Part shown: in pieces, positions 27,601-35,257 of the stretch
How positions within the stretch are numbered: the first letter of the stretch is position 1
How the letters are laid out: each line of letters starts with the position of its first letter
Source of the DNA: Steroidobacteraceae bacterium
Lineage (GTDB): Bacteria > Pseudomonadota > Gammaproteobacteria > Steroidobacterales > Steroidobacteraceae
Length of the DNA: 44,306 nucleotides
Direction: 5' to 3'
NCBI GenBank assembly: GCA_025451375.1
Contig: JANWKL010000016.1
Location: 1 to 44,306, forward strand
The notes under the pieces: model-generated
The model's input: the letters and a program-made list of their open reading frames with translations, nothing else
Told to the model about the DNA's origin: nothing
Database searches by the model: none
Position numbers and translations under genes: made by a program

Positions 27601-28984
27601 GGCACTGGCGCAGTCACTCGGACTTGGGGTTACCGCCATCGATGCCGCCCTCGCCGTGCTGCAGGCGGAAGGATTTGCCATGCGCGGCGCGTTCACCAGC
27701 GAGGCAGCTGCGGCGAACGAGTGGTGCGAGCGGCGGCTGCTGGCGCGCATTCACCGTTACACCGTGAAGCGCCTGCGCTCGGAGATCGAACCCATCGACG
27801 CGCGCGACTTCCTGCGGTTCCTGTTCGAGTGGCAGCGGGTCACACCGGCACTGCGCATGGAAGGCCCGGATGCGGTCGGCGCGATCCTGGCGCAGCTTGA
27901 GGGCTTCGAGTCCCCGGCGAGCGCCTGGGAGACCGAGATCCTGCCCAACCGCATCAGCGAATACGAGCCGGCGTGGCTCGATGAACAGTGTCTCGCCGGA
28001 CGTTTTGTGTGGACACGGCTTGCGGCGCGCCACAGCGACCCGGAGCGGGGAGCGGCTCCCGTGCGCGCGACACCGATCGTGCTCCTGGCGCGCCGGAATC
28101 TGCGCCTGTGGTCCGCATTCACCGGTCCCGCAGACCGGCGGCAACTTTCGGCCGGTGCCCAGCGCGCGGTCGATCACCTGAGCGAGCACGGCGCGTCCTT
28201 CTTCGATGAAATCGCTTCCGGCACCGCTCTCCTGCCCTCGCAGGCCCAGGAGGCGCTCGCCGAACTGGTGGCGCTCGGTCTCATCAACTCCGACAGTTTC
28301 GCCGGCTTGCGGGCATTGCTCGTGCCGGCCGACCGTCGCGGTTCCTCCGCGAGCGGGCGCCGGCGTCGCCGCACCGCGCTCTTCGGCATGGACGCGGCCG
28401 GACGCTGGTCGCGAACCGGCAGATCCGCAGCATTCGCCGAGCCCGCTGGCGCCGGCGCTTCGCGGGGCGCCGCACGCGACGCCGCCGGTCGCTCTCACGA
28501 GGAGGAAGCCGTCGAGCACGCAGTGCGCACGCTGCTGCGTCGCTGGGGAGTGATTTTCTGGCGGCTGCTGGCGCGCGAGGCGGATTGGCTGCCGCCGTGG
28601 CGCGACCTCCTCATGTGTTGCCGGCGACTCGAAGCGCGCGGCGAAATCCGCGGCGGGCGCTTCATCGCCGGCTTCACCGGCGAGCAGTACGCGGCTTCGG
28701 AAGCGATCGCCTTGCTGCGCGAAGCGCGCCGCAAGCCGCGCGAGGGGCAATACGTGTCACTCTCGGGAGCGGATCCGCTGAACCTCGTTGGAATCATCAC
28801 GCCCGGCGCACGCCTGCCGTCCCTGAGCGGCAACCGGCTGCTCTACCGCGATGGCGTGCCGGTGGCGCTGCTGGCCGGCGGTGAGGTCAACTTCCTTGAG
28901 ACCTTGCCGCCGGGAGAACAGTGGCAGGCAAAGAATCTGCTGCTGCGCCGGCAGGTGCCGGCGGCGCTGGCTGATCTGGCCTGA
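24614..28984 (+). CDS. lhr: Large ATP-dependent helicase Lhr
   Basis: 1456 residues, close to the roughly 1500 of Lhr family members. Superfamily 2 motifs: Walker A PTGSGKT (about 42-48), [20 protein letters not shown] in [14 protein letters not shown] (about 166-179), [29 protein letters not shown] and [11 protein letters not shown]. Behind the two RecA domains come a winged helix, beta-barrel and the long Lhr C-terminal region, which in E. coli includes a recently reported uracil-DNA glycosylase activity. It translocates 3' to 5' on DNA and is linked to repair. The start is ATG 24614 just before [13 protein letters not shown], the usual family start; there is no clear Shine-Dalgarno. Confidence 0.95.
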   Translation: MPAPFHPAVERWFERTFAAPTDAQRDAWPAIAARRHVLIAAPTGSGKTLAAFLAAIDELVRESVTAGALSDETRVVYVSPLKALSNDINRNLEAPLAGISDELRALGLPETGIRTFVRTGDTPQHERRASVKRPPHIVVTTPESLYILMGSESGRQMLATTRTVIVDEIHVMAGTKRGAHLALTLERLESLAGGKLTRVGLSATQKPIEDVARFLVGTRNLKADGTADCTIIDSGHVRARDLQLEIPPAPLEAVMSGDVWIQIYDRLAQLVAGHRTTLVFVNTRRQAERIARHLAERLGEEQVTAHHGSMAKESRLNAETRLKRGELRALVATASLELGIDIGEVDLVCQIASPRSIAAFLQRVGRSGHSLTGTPKGRLFPLSRDDLLECTALLLAVRRGELDRLVMPNKPLDVLAQQIVAESAAREWDEDGLFTLLRGAWPYRDLERREFDEIVRMLAEGYTTRRGRHGALVHHDGVNHRIKGRRNARLTAITSGGTIPDTADYQVILEPQAQFVGTVNEDFAIESLQGDVFQLGNVSYRILRVEQGRIRVEDARGEPPSIPFWLGEAPGRTDELSVSVSRLREKVETQLAAGLEAAAQWLHAESGISGPAALQLVNYLAAAHAALGALPTQRTVIFERFFDEAGGMQLVIHSPFGSRVNRAWGLSLRKRFCRSFNFELQAAATEDAIILSLTTAHSFELAEVARYLHSNTVRPLLVQALCAAPMFPVRWRWSASIALALPRFRGGKKVPAPLARMAAEDLLTAVFPDQVACAENLPGELEIPDHPLVRQTVRDCLEEAMDINGFERLLKGLESGSISVIARDLTEPSPLALEVLSARPYAFLDDAPLEERRTQAVMSRRWLDPQSAADLGKLDAEAIARVREEAWPDAANAHELHDALLWLTFLTDAESERTGSWSTLLAELAAQRRVTRLETGAARLWVTAERLPLFTALFPTALAAPHVVTPAADAQTVTAETALVEVVRGRLEGLGPTTVLALAQSLGLGVTAIDAALAVLQAEGFAMRGAFTSEAAAANEWCERRLLARIHRYTVKRLRSEIEPIDARDFLRFLFEWQRVTPALRMEGPDAVGAILAQLEGFESPASAWETEILPNRISEYEPAWLDEQCLAGRFVWTRLAARHSDPERGAAPVRATPIVLLARRNLRLWSAFTGPADRRQLSAGAQRAVDHLSEHGASFFDEIASGTALLPSQAQEALAELVALGLINSDSFAGLRALLVPADRRGSSASGRRRRRTALFGMDAAGRWSRTGRSAAFAEPAGAGASRGAARDAAGRSHEEEAVEHAVRTLLRRWGVIFWRLLAREADWLPPWRDLLMCCRRLEARGEIRGGRFIAGFTGEQYAASEAIALLREARRKPREGQYVSLSGADPLNLVGIITPGARLPSLSGNRLLYRDGVPVALLAGGEVNFLETLPPGEQWQAKNLLLRRQVPAALADLA

Positions 28985-29368
28985 AGAACACAAGCGTCTG
29001 TGGTCTTACGGATTCTTGCAGAAGAACCAAATGCGGGTCGAGAGGGATCGCCAAAAGAACGCTTAAGATCACGAGAATCAAAGATCCTGGCGACGCCCGC
29101 ATTGCTGGCGCACATCACGACCGCGAAGTTCGTCGACGGGCTACCGCGCTGCCACCCGCGCCTGAGCTCTCGTTCTTGCTCCCGCTCGCGCGCCGCGCGC
29201 CGCTCGTGTTTGCCTCCACGCACGTGATCTACCCGGCGCAGGTGAACCCCTGAGGCCGGCCCGCGGCTGTCCGGCAAGGAATCTGCCAGAAAATTCCCAC
29301 CGCGCCGGGAAGGACGCCTGGCAGGCACTGCATCACTCTCGGCCCCCGTACTAACCGCTGGGGGCTGC
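28985..29368. other. 384-base intergenic region after lhr
   Basis: No intact gene is visible. It holds a degenerate IS66-type transposase fragment (29084-29158) and a sequence GCGGCTGTCCGGCA (29263-29276), one base short of module C of the hairpin repeat. Just before the next start is an imperfect hairpin with arms GCCCCC and GGGGGC around 29341-29366; its right arm also supplies the purine-rich GGGGG upstream of the 29369 ATG. No promoter with convincing boxes was found. Confidence 0.5.
29084..29158 (+). pseudogene. Relic of an IS66-family transposase (TnpC)
   Basis: One frame reads ILATPALLAHITTAKFVDGL followed by PRCHP. This closely resembles the TPGLLAHILTAKFVDALPFYRQ segment shared by IS66 TnpC transposases. 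Similarity stops on both sides, no DDE catalytic residues remain, and no terminal inverted repeats are visible. I infer an old, decayed insertion between lhr and the unknown secreted-protein cluster. Match is from memory of the family. Confidence 0.5.
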
Positions 29369-31138
29369 ATGCGCCGGACTGCCAACCGCTACCTTCCGCC
29401 GTCACCGCGCGCCGTGACCGCGCTGTTCGTGTCCTGCGCCGTGCTGATCGTTGCGGGCTGCGGCAAGCCCCCACCGCCTCGCCCTGCCACCCCCGCAGCG
29501 CCGCTTGTCCCCGCGCCGCCTGCCGGCCAGCCCGGCCAGCCCGGCCCGGGTGGGATCACGAGCGACCTGTTCGAGCTCAAGGCGCATCCCGACGCCATGG
29601 TGCTGCATGCCCGCGACCCCGCCACGCTCACCGAGAGCGAGCGCAAGTTCGGGGTGGCGCCGCGGCGCGACCCCGCGGTCGAGTACCAACCGGACATCAT
29701 TCTCATGGAGCACGGCGATCAGGCGATCCGCGCCATCGCCAGCGACGGGCTCACCTGGACCTTCGATGCGCACGCGCCGCAAGTCGCCGATTTCGCGCGC
29801 GGCAAGATCGTGTTCGCCACCGGCTTCGCGGTAGGTCGGGTCGCCGCCCTGAAACACAGCGGCGACAACGTGCAGGTGATCCTGGCGCCGGTGCAGATCA
29901 CCGACCTGATTCGCAACGGCAGCTTCGCGATGGCCGAGAACGTGGACTTCGACAACATGCTGGTGCACGCCGCGCCGGATTTTCCGCAGCCGCCGCCGGA
30001 GGGTCCGCCCACAGCCAACCTCGACGGGCGCGATGCGTGGGTCGCATCCGCCGTGCGCGAAGCCGTGGAGGGCTCGCTGGTGCCGGTCGGCGTGATCCTG
30101 CCCGGGGCGCCGGGTACCGCGATACCCGACCTGCCGAGTGACGTGCATGCATTGGCGCCGCCGTCGAAAAACGTGCCGGTGCTCGAGATCCAGGACGTGC
30201 GCGTGCAGCCCATCGCCAGCAACAGCGGTATCGGGGTGCAGTACTACTACAACAAGGGCGGAGTCTCGGTGTTCGCCGGCAGCGTCGTGAACCTGAGCGG
30301 CTCGGGCCTCAACTTCTTCCTGAAGATCCAGAACGCCCGCATTATCAATGCCGGCTTCGCGCTGCGCGCTGCCTCGTCCGTCCGGCTGGTGATGGACGCG
30401 CGTGCCATGCAGGACTTCAAGATCAACTTCAAGAAAAAAATGTGGGTGCCGGTCAGCTTCAGCATCCCGCTTGGCGGGCCAGTGCCATTCGCCATCAACT
30501 TCGACACCGGTTTCGACATCGGCACCGGCTTCAGCGCCACCACCTCCACACTGCGGGCCGAAGGCGACTACGGCTTCAGCGGTGGCGTGTGGGCCGGTTA
30601 CTACAACCAAAAGTGGGGCGCCGGCATCCCGGGCGAAGTCCACGCAACACTCGATCTCGGCCAGACGGCCCAGGGAGTCTCGGTCGGCATCACCTCGCTG
30701 GTGGTGGGGGCGGACGTGCGTGCCACTGCGGGTCTCGGCCTGTTCGGCTTCACCACTGGCGTGTTCGGCAATATCCGTTTCGCCGGCACGATGCTGCGCT
30801 CCTCGGACGTCGGCTTCGCGCCGCGCTGCCGGCAGGGCACGATCGTGGCAAATTTCGACGCCGGAGTGGGTTACTCGATTCCCGGCTGGGCGGCAGACGC
30901 CATCAACGGTTTTCTGAGCTTCGTGACCGACTACCGCCTCGACCGGGTCGGCGCGTTCCTGAAGCAGGATCCTCCGGTGACGCTGTTCCAGGGCAAGACT
31001 CAGGTGCCCGGCGGCTGCGCCTCCGCGAGCGCGGCGCTCGTGCCGCTGGCGCCGGCATTTCCAGTTCCCGCGCATGCGGCACCGGAGCCCGGCAACGTGC
31101 GCAGCCACCTCGGCACGCGCGAACGAAGTATCGCGTGA
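29369..31138 (+). CDS. Uncharacterised lipoprotein, beta-rich
   Basis: 589 residues, family not recognised. The signal peptide ends in the lipobox VAGC (Cys31), so Lgt/Lsp processing and membrane anchoring are expected. A proline-rich tether (KPPPPRPATPAAPLVPAPP) of about 40 residues follows. Residues about 50-200 look globular. From about 270 to 530 there are many alternating glycine/hydrophobic strands (VQYYYNKGGVSVFAGSVVNL, IPLGGPVPFAINFDTGFDIG, GVWAGYYNQKWGAG), suggesting a large beta-sheet or barrel domain. Two cysteines (RCRQG, GGCAS) near the end may pair. First of four consecutive exported or membrane-anchored unknowns on this strand. GGGGG lies upstream of the ATG. Confidence 0.8.
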   Translation: MRRTANRYLPPSPRAVTALFVSCAVLIVAGCGKPPPPRPATPAAPLVPAPPAGQPGQPGPGGITSDLFELKAHPDAMVLHARDPATLTESERKFGVAPRRDPAVEYQPDIILMEHGDQAIRAIASDGLTWTFDAHAPQVADFARGKIVFATGFAVGRVAALKHSGDNVQVILAPVQITDLIRNGSFAMAENVDFDNMLVHAAPDFPQPPPEGPPTANLDGRDAWVASAVREAVEGSLVPVGVILPGAPGTAIPDLPSDVHALAPPSKNVPVLEIQDVRVQPIASNSGIGVQYYYNKGGVSVFAGSVVNLSGSGLNFFLKIQNARIINAGFALRAASSVRLVMDARAMQDFKINFKKKMWVPVSFSIPLGGPVPFAINFDTGFDIGTGFSATTSTLRAEGDYGFSGGVWAGYYNQKWGAGIPGEVHATLDLGQTAQGVSVGITSLVVGADVRATAGLGLFGFTTGVFGNIRFAGTMLRSSDVGFAPRCRQGTIVANFDAGVGYSIPGWAADAINGFLSFVTDYRLDRVGAFLKQDPPVTLFQGKTQVPGGCASASAALVPLAPAFPVPAHAAPEPGNVRSHLGTRERSIA

Positions 31139-31232
31139 AGCCGATCATGCACGGCCACACACCGATGCCGAAGAACTGCGCGACTCCATACCGGCTCGCG
31201 CAGCCACCCAAACGAGATGAGGAGACACAACC

Positions 31233-31901
31233 ATGCTTTCGCACCTGCACAACTCCCGCGCGCCACGCCGCGTGCTGCTGGCCGCCTGCCTCGCACTCGC
31301 GGCCCTCGGCACCGCTCACGCACAGCAGGGCAACTCCACAAGCGGCAATGCCGCCACTCCGAACCTCGGCGACGCGCTCGGCGGCTTTCTGAATTCCATG
31401 GGCGCGGCGATGGGCGGCAGCCAGCCGGTGGCTCCCGTCGACTTCCACTCGTTGCAGGCACTGTTGCCGGCATCGCTCCCCGGCATGAAGCGCGCCAACG
31501 GTGGCGGCTCCAATTCCCAGAGCATGGGGGTTAAGAGCTCGACGGCGCACGCCCAGTATCGCGGCGCCGGCAACCAGTCGATCCAGGTCAGCATCACCGA
31601 CCTGACCGGCGTCGCCGGAGTCATGGGGATGTCGAACATCCTGCCCAAGGACACCGACTCGGAAAGTGACGACGGCTACGAGAAGGACGTGACCGTCGGC
31701 GGCCGACCCATGCACGAGAAATTCACCAAGGCAGGCCAGCAGGGCTCCCTGCAGGTGATCGTCGGTAAGCGATTCGAGGTTGATGTCGATGGCACCGGCG
31801 TCAGCATGGAAGCGGTGCACGCCGCCATGGGACAGATGGATCTCACCAAACTCGAGTCCATGAAGTCGCAAAGCGGCCCGACGCAGGCTGCGCAGAAGTA
31901 G
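31233..31901 (+). CDS. Uncharacterised exported protein
   Basis: 222 residues. The signal peptide is clear: basic RAPRR, hydrophobic VLLAACLALAALG and cleavage after AHA (Ala30). The mature protein starts with a Ser/Gly/Asn-rich stretch, then has a domain from about 70 to 215: FHSLQALLPASLPGMKR, AQYRGAGNQSIQVSITDLTG, YEKDVTVGGRPMHEKFTKAG, LQVIVGKRFEVDVDGTGVSM and DLTKLESMK. I have seen this arrangement in unannotated proteobacterial periplasmic proteins but know of no function. GAGGAG precedes the ATG by about 10 bases. It is 94 bases after the lipoprotein gene and 4 bases before the next gene, so cotranscription is likely. Confidence 0.8.
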   Translation: MLSHLHNSRAPRRVLLAACLALAALGTAHAQQGNSTSGNAATPNLGDALGGFLNSMGAAMGGSQPVAPVDFHSLQALLPASLPGMKRANGGGSNSQSMGVKSSTAHAQYRGAGNQSIQVSITDLTGVAGVMGMSNILPKDTDSESDDGYEKDVTVGGRPMHEKFTKAGQQGSLQVIVGKRFEVDVDGTGVSMEAVHAAMGQMDLTKLESMKSQSGPTQAAQK

Positions 31902-31905
31902 CGCC

Positions 31906-32886
31906 ATGGCAGAGACGCCTTCAGGTCAGGCCGCGCCGAGCGCCAGTGCCGGCAACGGCATGAGCCTCCGCGAGCGGCGCCGGTGGATCGTGGCGCTCGT
32001 CATCGCCTTCGTGCTCGGGTTCCTGCTCGCCTGGTATCTGCTGCACAAGCATCCTCCGCCCTGTCCGAAGCCCGTGGCAGAGAACGAGGCCGCACAGCAG
32101 GCCTCGCACGGTACCTCGGGGAATCACGGCGCTCCGAACCGGGGCAGTCCCGTGCACCTGGGCGCCCCGGACTCCGGCACCGCCGACCGCAAGGGCTCCA
32201 GCGGCCCGAGCCCCGCGGAGGGCGGCGGCGGTGGCGGGGGCAAGGGCGCGGGCGGGGACGGTGATCTGGGGGGCGGGCACCCGTGGCAGGCACACGGCGG
32301 TGACGAGACCTCCGGCAACGGCTCGAAAAGTCCGGCTGCCAAGCCGGCGGACGGGAGCGACGCGTCGGGGGATTCCCCCGACGGCGGCGGTAAGGTTGAC
32401 AAGCTGGTGCCTCCCACCCAGGGGAAGCCACCGGACCAGCCAACAGGAGCGGAGCCCGTCCCTCGCGGCCCCGGCGGCGAAGCCAGCACCGGCGTCGCGC
32501 CGCCGCCGCTGGATCTGCCGAATGTGAACACGCCCGGTACGAACGCCGTGCAGGCGCTCGATTTCCGCTATGACAGGTCCGAGCTGCCCCGCTACACGAA
32601 CGCCGTGACCAAGGTCGGCAGCGGCACGAGCCTGCTCCCCGGGACGCAGACGCCGCGCCCGGACGTCAGCGTGTCGGAGATCCTGACCACCGACGGACCG
32701 CAGACCGTGTCCGCGTGGTATCACGATCACCTGCCAGCGAACTGGACTGAGGTGAACGTCGGTCAGCTCATCATGTTCTGGCCGCCGGACCGCAAGGCCG
32801 ACACGCGCACCGTGTGGGTCATCGTCGATCCCAAGACCAGCCAGACGGCGGCCCTCCTGTGGAAGGGGAAGAAGGGAACGCCCTGA
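31906..32886 (+). CDS. Uncharacterised single-pass membrane protein with Gly/Pro-rich stalk
   Basis: 326 residues. A cytoplasmic head with RERRR is followed by one membrane helix (WIVALVIAFVLGFLLAWYLL, about 27-46), so the rest lies in the periplasm. Residues about 55-205 are low-complexity Gly/Ser/Pro/Asp (for example EGGGGGGGKGAGGDGDLGGG). The C-terminal domain (about 215-322) contains YTNAVTKVGSGTSLL, VSEILTTDGPQTVSAWYHDH, LPANWTEVNVGQLIMFWPPD and TVWVIVDPK. The WYxxxLP segment has a counterpart in the next gene. No family recognised. It starts 4 bases after the previous stop. Confidence 0.78.
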   Translation: MAETPSGQAAPSASAGNGMSLRERRRWIVALVIAFVLGFLLAWYLLHKHPPPCPKPVAENEAAQQASHGTSGNHGAPNRGSPVHLGAPDSGTADRKGSSGPSPAEGGGGGGGKGAGGDGDLGGGHPWQAHGGDETSGNGSKSPAAKPADGSDASGDSPDGGGKVDKLVPPTQGKPPDQPTGAEPVPRGPGGEASTGVAPPPLDLPNVNTPGTNAVQALDFRYDRSELPRYTNAVTKVGSGTSLLPGTQTPRPDVSVSEILTTDGPQTVSAWYHDHLPANWTEVNVGQLIMFWPPDRKADTRTVWVIVDPKTSQTAALLWKGKKGTP

Positions 32887-32929
32887 ACCAGACTGACATT
32901 CAGCTTCACGCTAAATGGAGGACCACACC

Positions 32930-33379
32930 ATGCAACGCTTTGACGCCGCCCGCGCCGCCACCGTGGCGCTCACCCTGATCCTGGCCGGCACTGTGCACGC
33001 GGCCGGCGATGATCAGAACACGACCGGGTTGCCGACCTACCCGCATGACGAGCACCGCAAGATGGACGCGGTGGCGCGCTCGATTCCCAATGGGCAGCAC
33101 TGCACTCACTACGCGAGCAGCAGCAAGGATGCGCTCGGCACCGTCATCGACTGGTACAAGAAGGCGCTGCCGAACGCGAAGGTTGAGGACGTTAACAACG
33201 ACTCCCTCTACGGCAACTACTTCAAACTGGACGGCGTGAAGCTGCTCGTCGGCAATGACATCGTGAACGTGTACCGCACGCCTGACATGCACCTGCCGTA
33301 CCTCAAGAAGGAAGATCTCAACAAGACCTCGATCGAAATCTTCAAATGCAAGGACGCGCCGCGGCCCAAGCAGAACTGA
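32930..33379 (+). CDS. Uncharacterised small exported protein
   Basis: 149 residues. The signal peptide ends TVHA (Ala24). The mature part reads YPHDEHRKMDAVARSIPNGQ, then a segment DALGTVIDWYKKALPNAKVE (about 67-86) and LLVGNDIVNVYRTPDM, ending in KCKDAPRPKQN. The two cysteines (HCTHYA, FKCKDA) could form a disulfide. The ATG at 32930 is chosen over the ATG at 32915 because GGAGG sits 8 bases before it and it gives a normal signal peptide. Last of the four-gene secreted cluster. The WYxxxLP segment resembles that of the preceding protein. Confidence 0.8.
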   Translation: MQRFDAARAATVALTLILAGTVHAAGDDQNTTGLPTYPHDEHRKMDAVARSIPNGQHCTHYASSSKDALGTVIDWYKKALPNAKVEDVNNDSLYGNYFKLDGVKLLVGNDIVNVYRTPDMHLPYLKKEDLNKTSIEIFKCKDAPRPKQN

Positions 33380-33466
33380 GGCCCGAACGCCGCGCGGGTT
33401 CGTCGTGATGGCGAGCTGTGCACGTCGATACGCCGCGCGTGCGTGGCCGGAGGGGGCCATGCGGAA

Positions 33467-33485
33467 ACGCTCGGCGCCCGAGCGT
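33467..33485. terminator. Perfect hairpin between convergent genes
   Basis: ACGCTCGG-CGC-CCGAGCGT, an 8-bp stem with a 3-base loop, lies between the secreted-cluster end (33379, plus) and the peroxiredoxin end (33538, minus). Position fits a bidirectional stop for both transcripts, but no T-run follows on either side, so intrinsic termination is uncertain. Nothing else was seen in this 158-base gap. Confidence 0.35.
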
Positions 33486-33537
33486 GTAGTGCAACAGGCG
33501 ATCAGCAGGCGTGCTTTCGCCCGCCGGAGTTAGCCGC

Positions 33538-34080
33538 TCAGCTCTTCCTATGCGCGTCCTGCCACTTCTTCACGGCGGCCATGGTGTTGGCAACGTGCTT
33601 GTCCGGATCCATCGCCGTGTAGGAATACACAATCTCACCGGTTGGCGCGATCACGTAAGAGGTGCGGTTCGCATAGGCCGGGTGCTCGGCCAGCACTGAG
33701 TCGTAAGCTTTCATGATGCCGCCGTCGGCGTCGGAGGCCACGGCGAACTTGTTGCGGCATTCGCTCACCGAGAAGCGGTCGAGTTTCTCAATTGGATCGT
33801 GCGACACGCCGATCACCGTGGCGCCGAGAGCCGTGAACTTCTCGGTCGCTTCCGCGAAGTCGTGGGCCTCGACGGTGCAGCCGGAGGTAAACGCCGCCGG
33901 GTAGAAGTACAGCACCACCGGCCCCTTTTTCAACGCATCGGCCAGCGCGAAGTTGAATTCCTTGCCGGCGAGGGTCGCCTTGGTGCTGAAGTCGGGCGCC
34001 TTGGCGCCGTCCGGGAGCGCGGCATAGACGGGAATCGCAACCAACAGCGCGGCCAGGGTTGCTGCAAAAGAGCGTTTCAT
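33538..34080 (-). CDS. Exported BCP-type peroxiredoxin
   Basis: 180 residues. A signal peptide (MKRSFAATLAALLVAIPVYA) is followed by an AhpC/TSA thioredoxin fold. The peroxidatic cysteine is in YFYPAAFTSGCTVEAHDF, which has the P-x3-T-x2-C motif. A second cysteine in SECRNKF could be the resolving one. It reduces hydrogen peroxide or organic peroxides, here probably in the periplasm, which is less usual than the cytoplasmic BCP proteins. GGAGG is 7 bases before the ATG at 34080. It is divergent from the DUF2007 gene. Confidence 0.9.
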   Translation of the reverse strand: MKRSFAATLAALLVAIPVYAALPDGAKAPDFSTKATLAGKEFNFALADALKKGPVVLYFYPAAFTSGCTVEAHDFAEATEKFTALGATVIGVSHDPIEKLDRFSVSECRNKFAVASDADGGIMKAYDSVLAEHPAYANRTSYVIAPTGEIVYSYTAMDPDKHVANTMAAVKKWQDAHRKS

Positions 34081-34256
34081 GATTGCCTCCGTCTCCGGCG
34101 TTAGGGCAGTTTGCCCGGGGGGGCACATCATCAGCCAAGGGGCGCAGCTACGCCAGTCACGCGACCGCTTGGCTCGCGATACCGCGCGTTCCCCACCAGC
34201 AGTCAATTGCGGCGCCATTGTGGAAACACGGTCACTTTGGCACTGTACCGGGCACA

Positions 34257-34523
34257 GTGAGCGAAACCGAATGGCGGCTGCTGACGACCTTGCCGGACCT
34301 GCCGTCAGCGCAGTCGCTGGCGGAAATACTCATCGGCGACGGGGTTACCGCCCGCGTCATGTCGGACGCGAGTGTGCTGGGACAGGCGGCGCCCTCGCGC
34401 ATCTACGTCGACGCCGCCCATCTGCACCGAGCCCGGTGGTTCATGGCCCAGCGCCAGTTCACCGACGAGGAACTTGATTACCTCGCCACCGGCGAGCTGC
34501 GCAGCGCAGATACGCCTGAATGA
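34257..34523 (+). CDS. DUF2007 small protein
   Basis: About 88 residues. The core resembles the DUF2007 'putative signal transducing protein' family: LTTLPDLPSAQSLAEILIGD, GVTARVMSDASVLGQAAPSR and IYVDAAHLHRARWFMAQRQF, the last helix and strand being typical. Function is unknown. The start is GTG 34257; the frame continues upstream but that part has no family resemblance and overlaps the divergent promoter region. The TGA overlaps the GST start as ATGA, so the two are translated together. Confidence 0.75.
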   Translation: MSETEWRLLTTLPDLPSAQSLAEILIGDGVTARVMSDASVLGQAAPSRIYVDAAHLHRARWFMAQRQFTDEELDYLATGELRSADTPE

Positions 34524-35188
34524 TCACCGTCCATCACCTCAACAACTCGCGCTCGCAGCGCATCCTGTGGCTGCTCGAGGAGCTCGGCTGCGAGTACGAG
34601 ATCAAGAAGTACCAGCGCGACGCGAAATCGCTGCTCGCGCCCGCGGAACTGCGGCGCGTACATCCGCTCGGCAAGTCACCGGTGATCACCGACGGGGCGG
34701 ACACCGTCGCCGAATCAGGCGCGATCATCGAATACCTGGTTGATGCCTACGGCAAGGGCCGGCTGCGTCCCGCGGAAGGCACGCCTGAACGCCGGCGCTA
34801 TACTTACTGGCTGCACTACGCCGAAGGCTCGGCGATGACGCCGCTGCTGCTGAAGCTCATTTTCAGCCGCCTGCCCAAGGGGCCCATGCCGTTCGTCGTC
34901 CGCCCGGTGGTAAAGGCCGTGGCCAAGCGCGCCCAGGACACCTACATCGATCCGCAAATCAAGGCGCATACCGACTACTGGGAAAGTGAGCTCGGCAAGT
35001 CGCAGTGGTTTGCCGGCGAGGAATTCACCGCCGCGGACATCCAGATGAGTTTCCCGCTGGAAGGTGCCGCAGCGCGCGGCGGCGGCAAGGCGGGCCTCAA
35101 GACCCAGGCATTCCTCGACCGCATCCACCAGCGGCCCGCTTACCGGCGCGCGCTCGAGCGGGGTGGGCAGTACGAGCTGCTGGTTTAA
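34520..35188 (+). CDS. Glutathione S-transferase family protein
   Basis: 222 residues. The N-terminal thioredoxin-like domain shows HHLNNSRSQRILWLLEELG with the catalytic Ser/Asn region near residue 9-11, then VHPLGKSPVITDG and the glutathione-binding AESGAIIEYLVDAYG (about 64-78). The C-terminal helical domain contains WFAGEEFTAADIQMSFPLEG, the conserved N-capping motif. Bacterial GSTs conjugate glutathione or reduce disulfides; substrate unknown. Likely cytoplasmic. It overlaps the DUF2007 gene by 4 bases. Confidence 0.93.
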   Translation: MITVHHLNNSRSQRILWLLEELGCEYEIKKYQRDAKSLLAPAELRRVHPLGKSPVITDGADTVAESGAIIEYLVDAYGKGRLRPAEGTPERRRYTYWLHYAEGSAMTPLLLKLIFSRLPKGPMPFVVRPVVKAVAKRAQDTYIDPQIKAHTDYWESELGKSQWFAGEEFTAADIQMSFPLEGAAARGGGKAGLKTQAFLDRIHQRPAYRRALERGGQYELLV

Positions 35189-35257
35189 AAACCGCAGCGC
35201 CGTGGCGCGCGATCGGCGAAACTGCGCGCCCGAATCGCATGCCTTCAAGAGGTCCCC

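Noticed and set aside
32220-32420. Gly-rich run in the stalked membrane protein as a tandem DNA repeat
   Set aside because: The low complexity is at protein level; no exact repeating DNA unit is seen.
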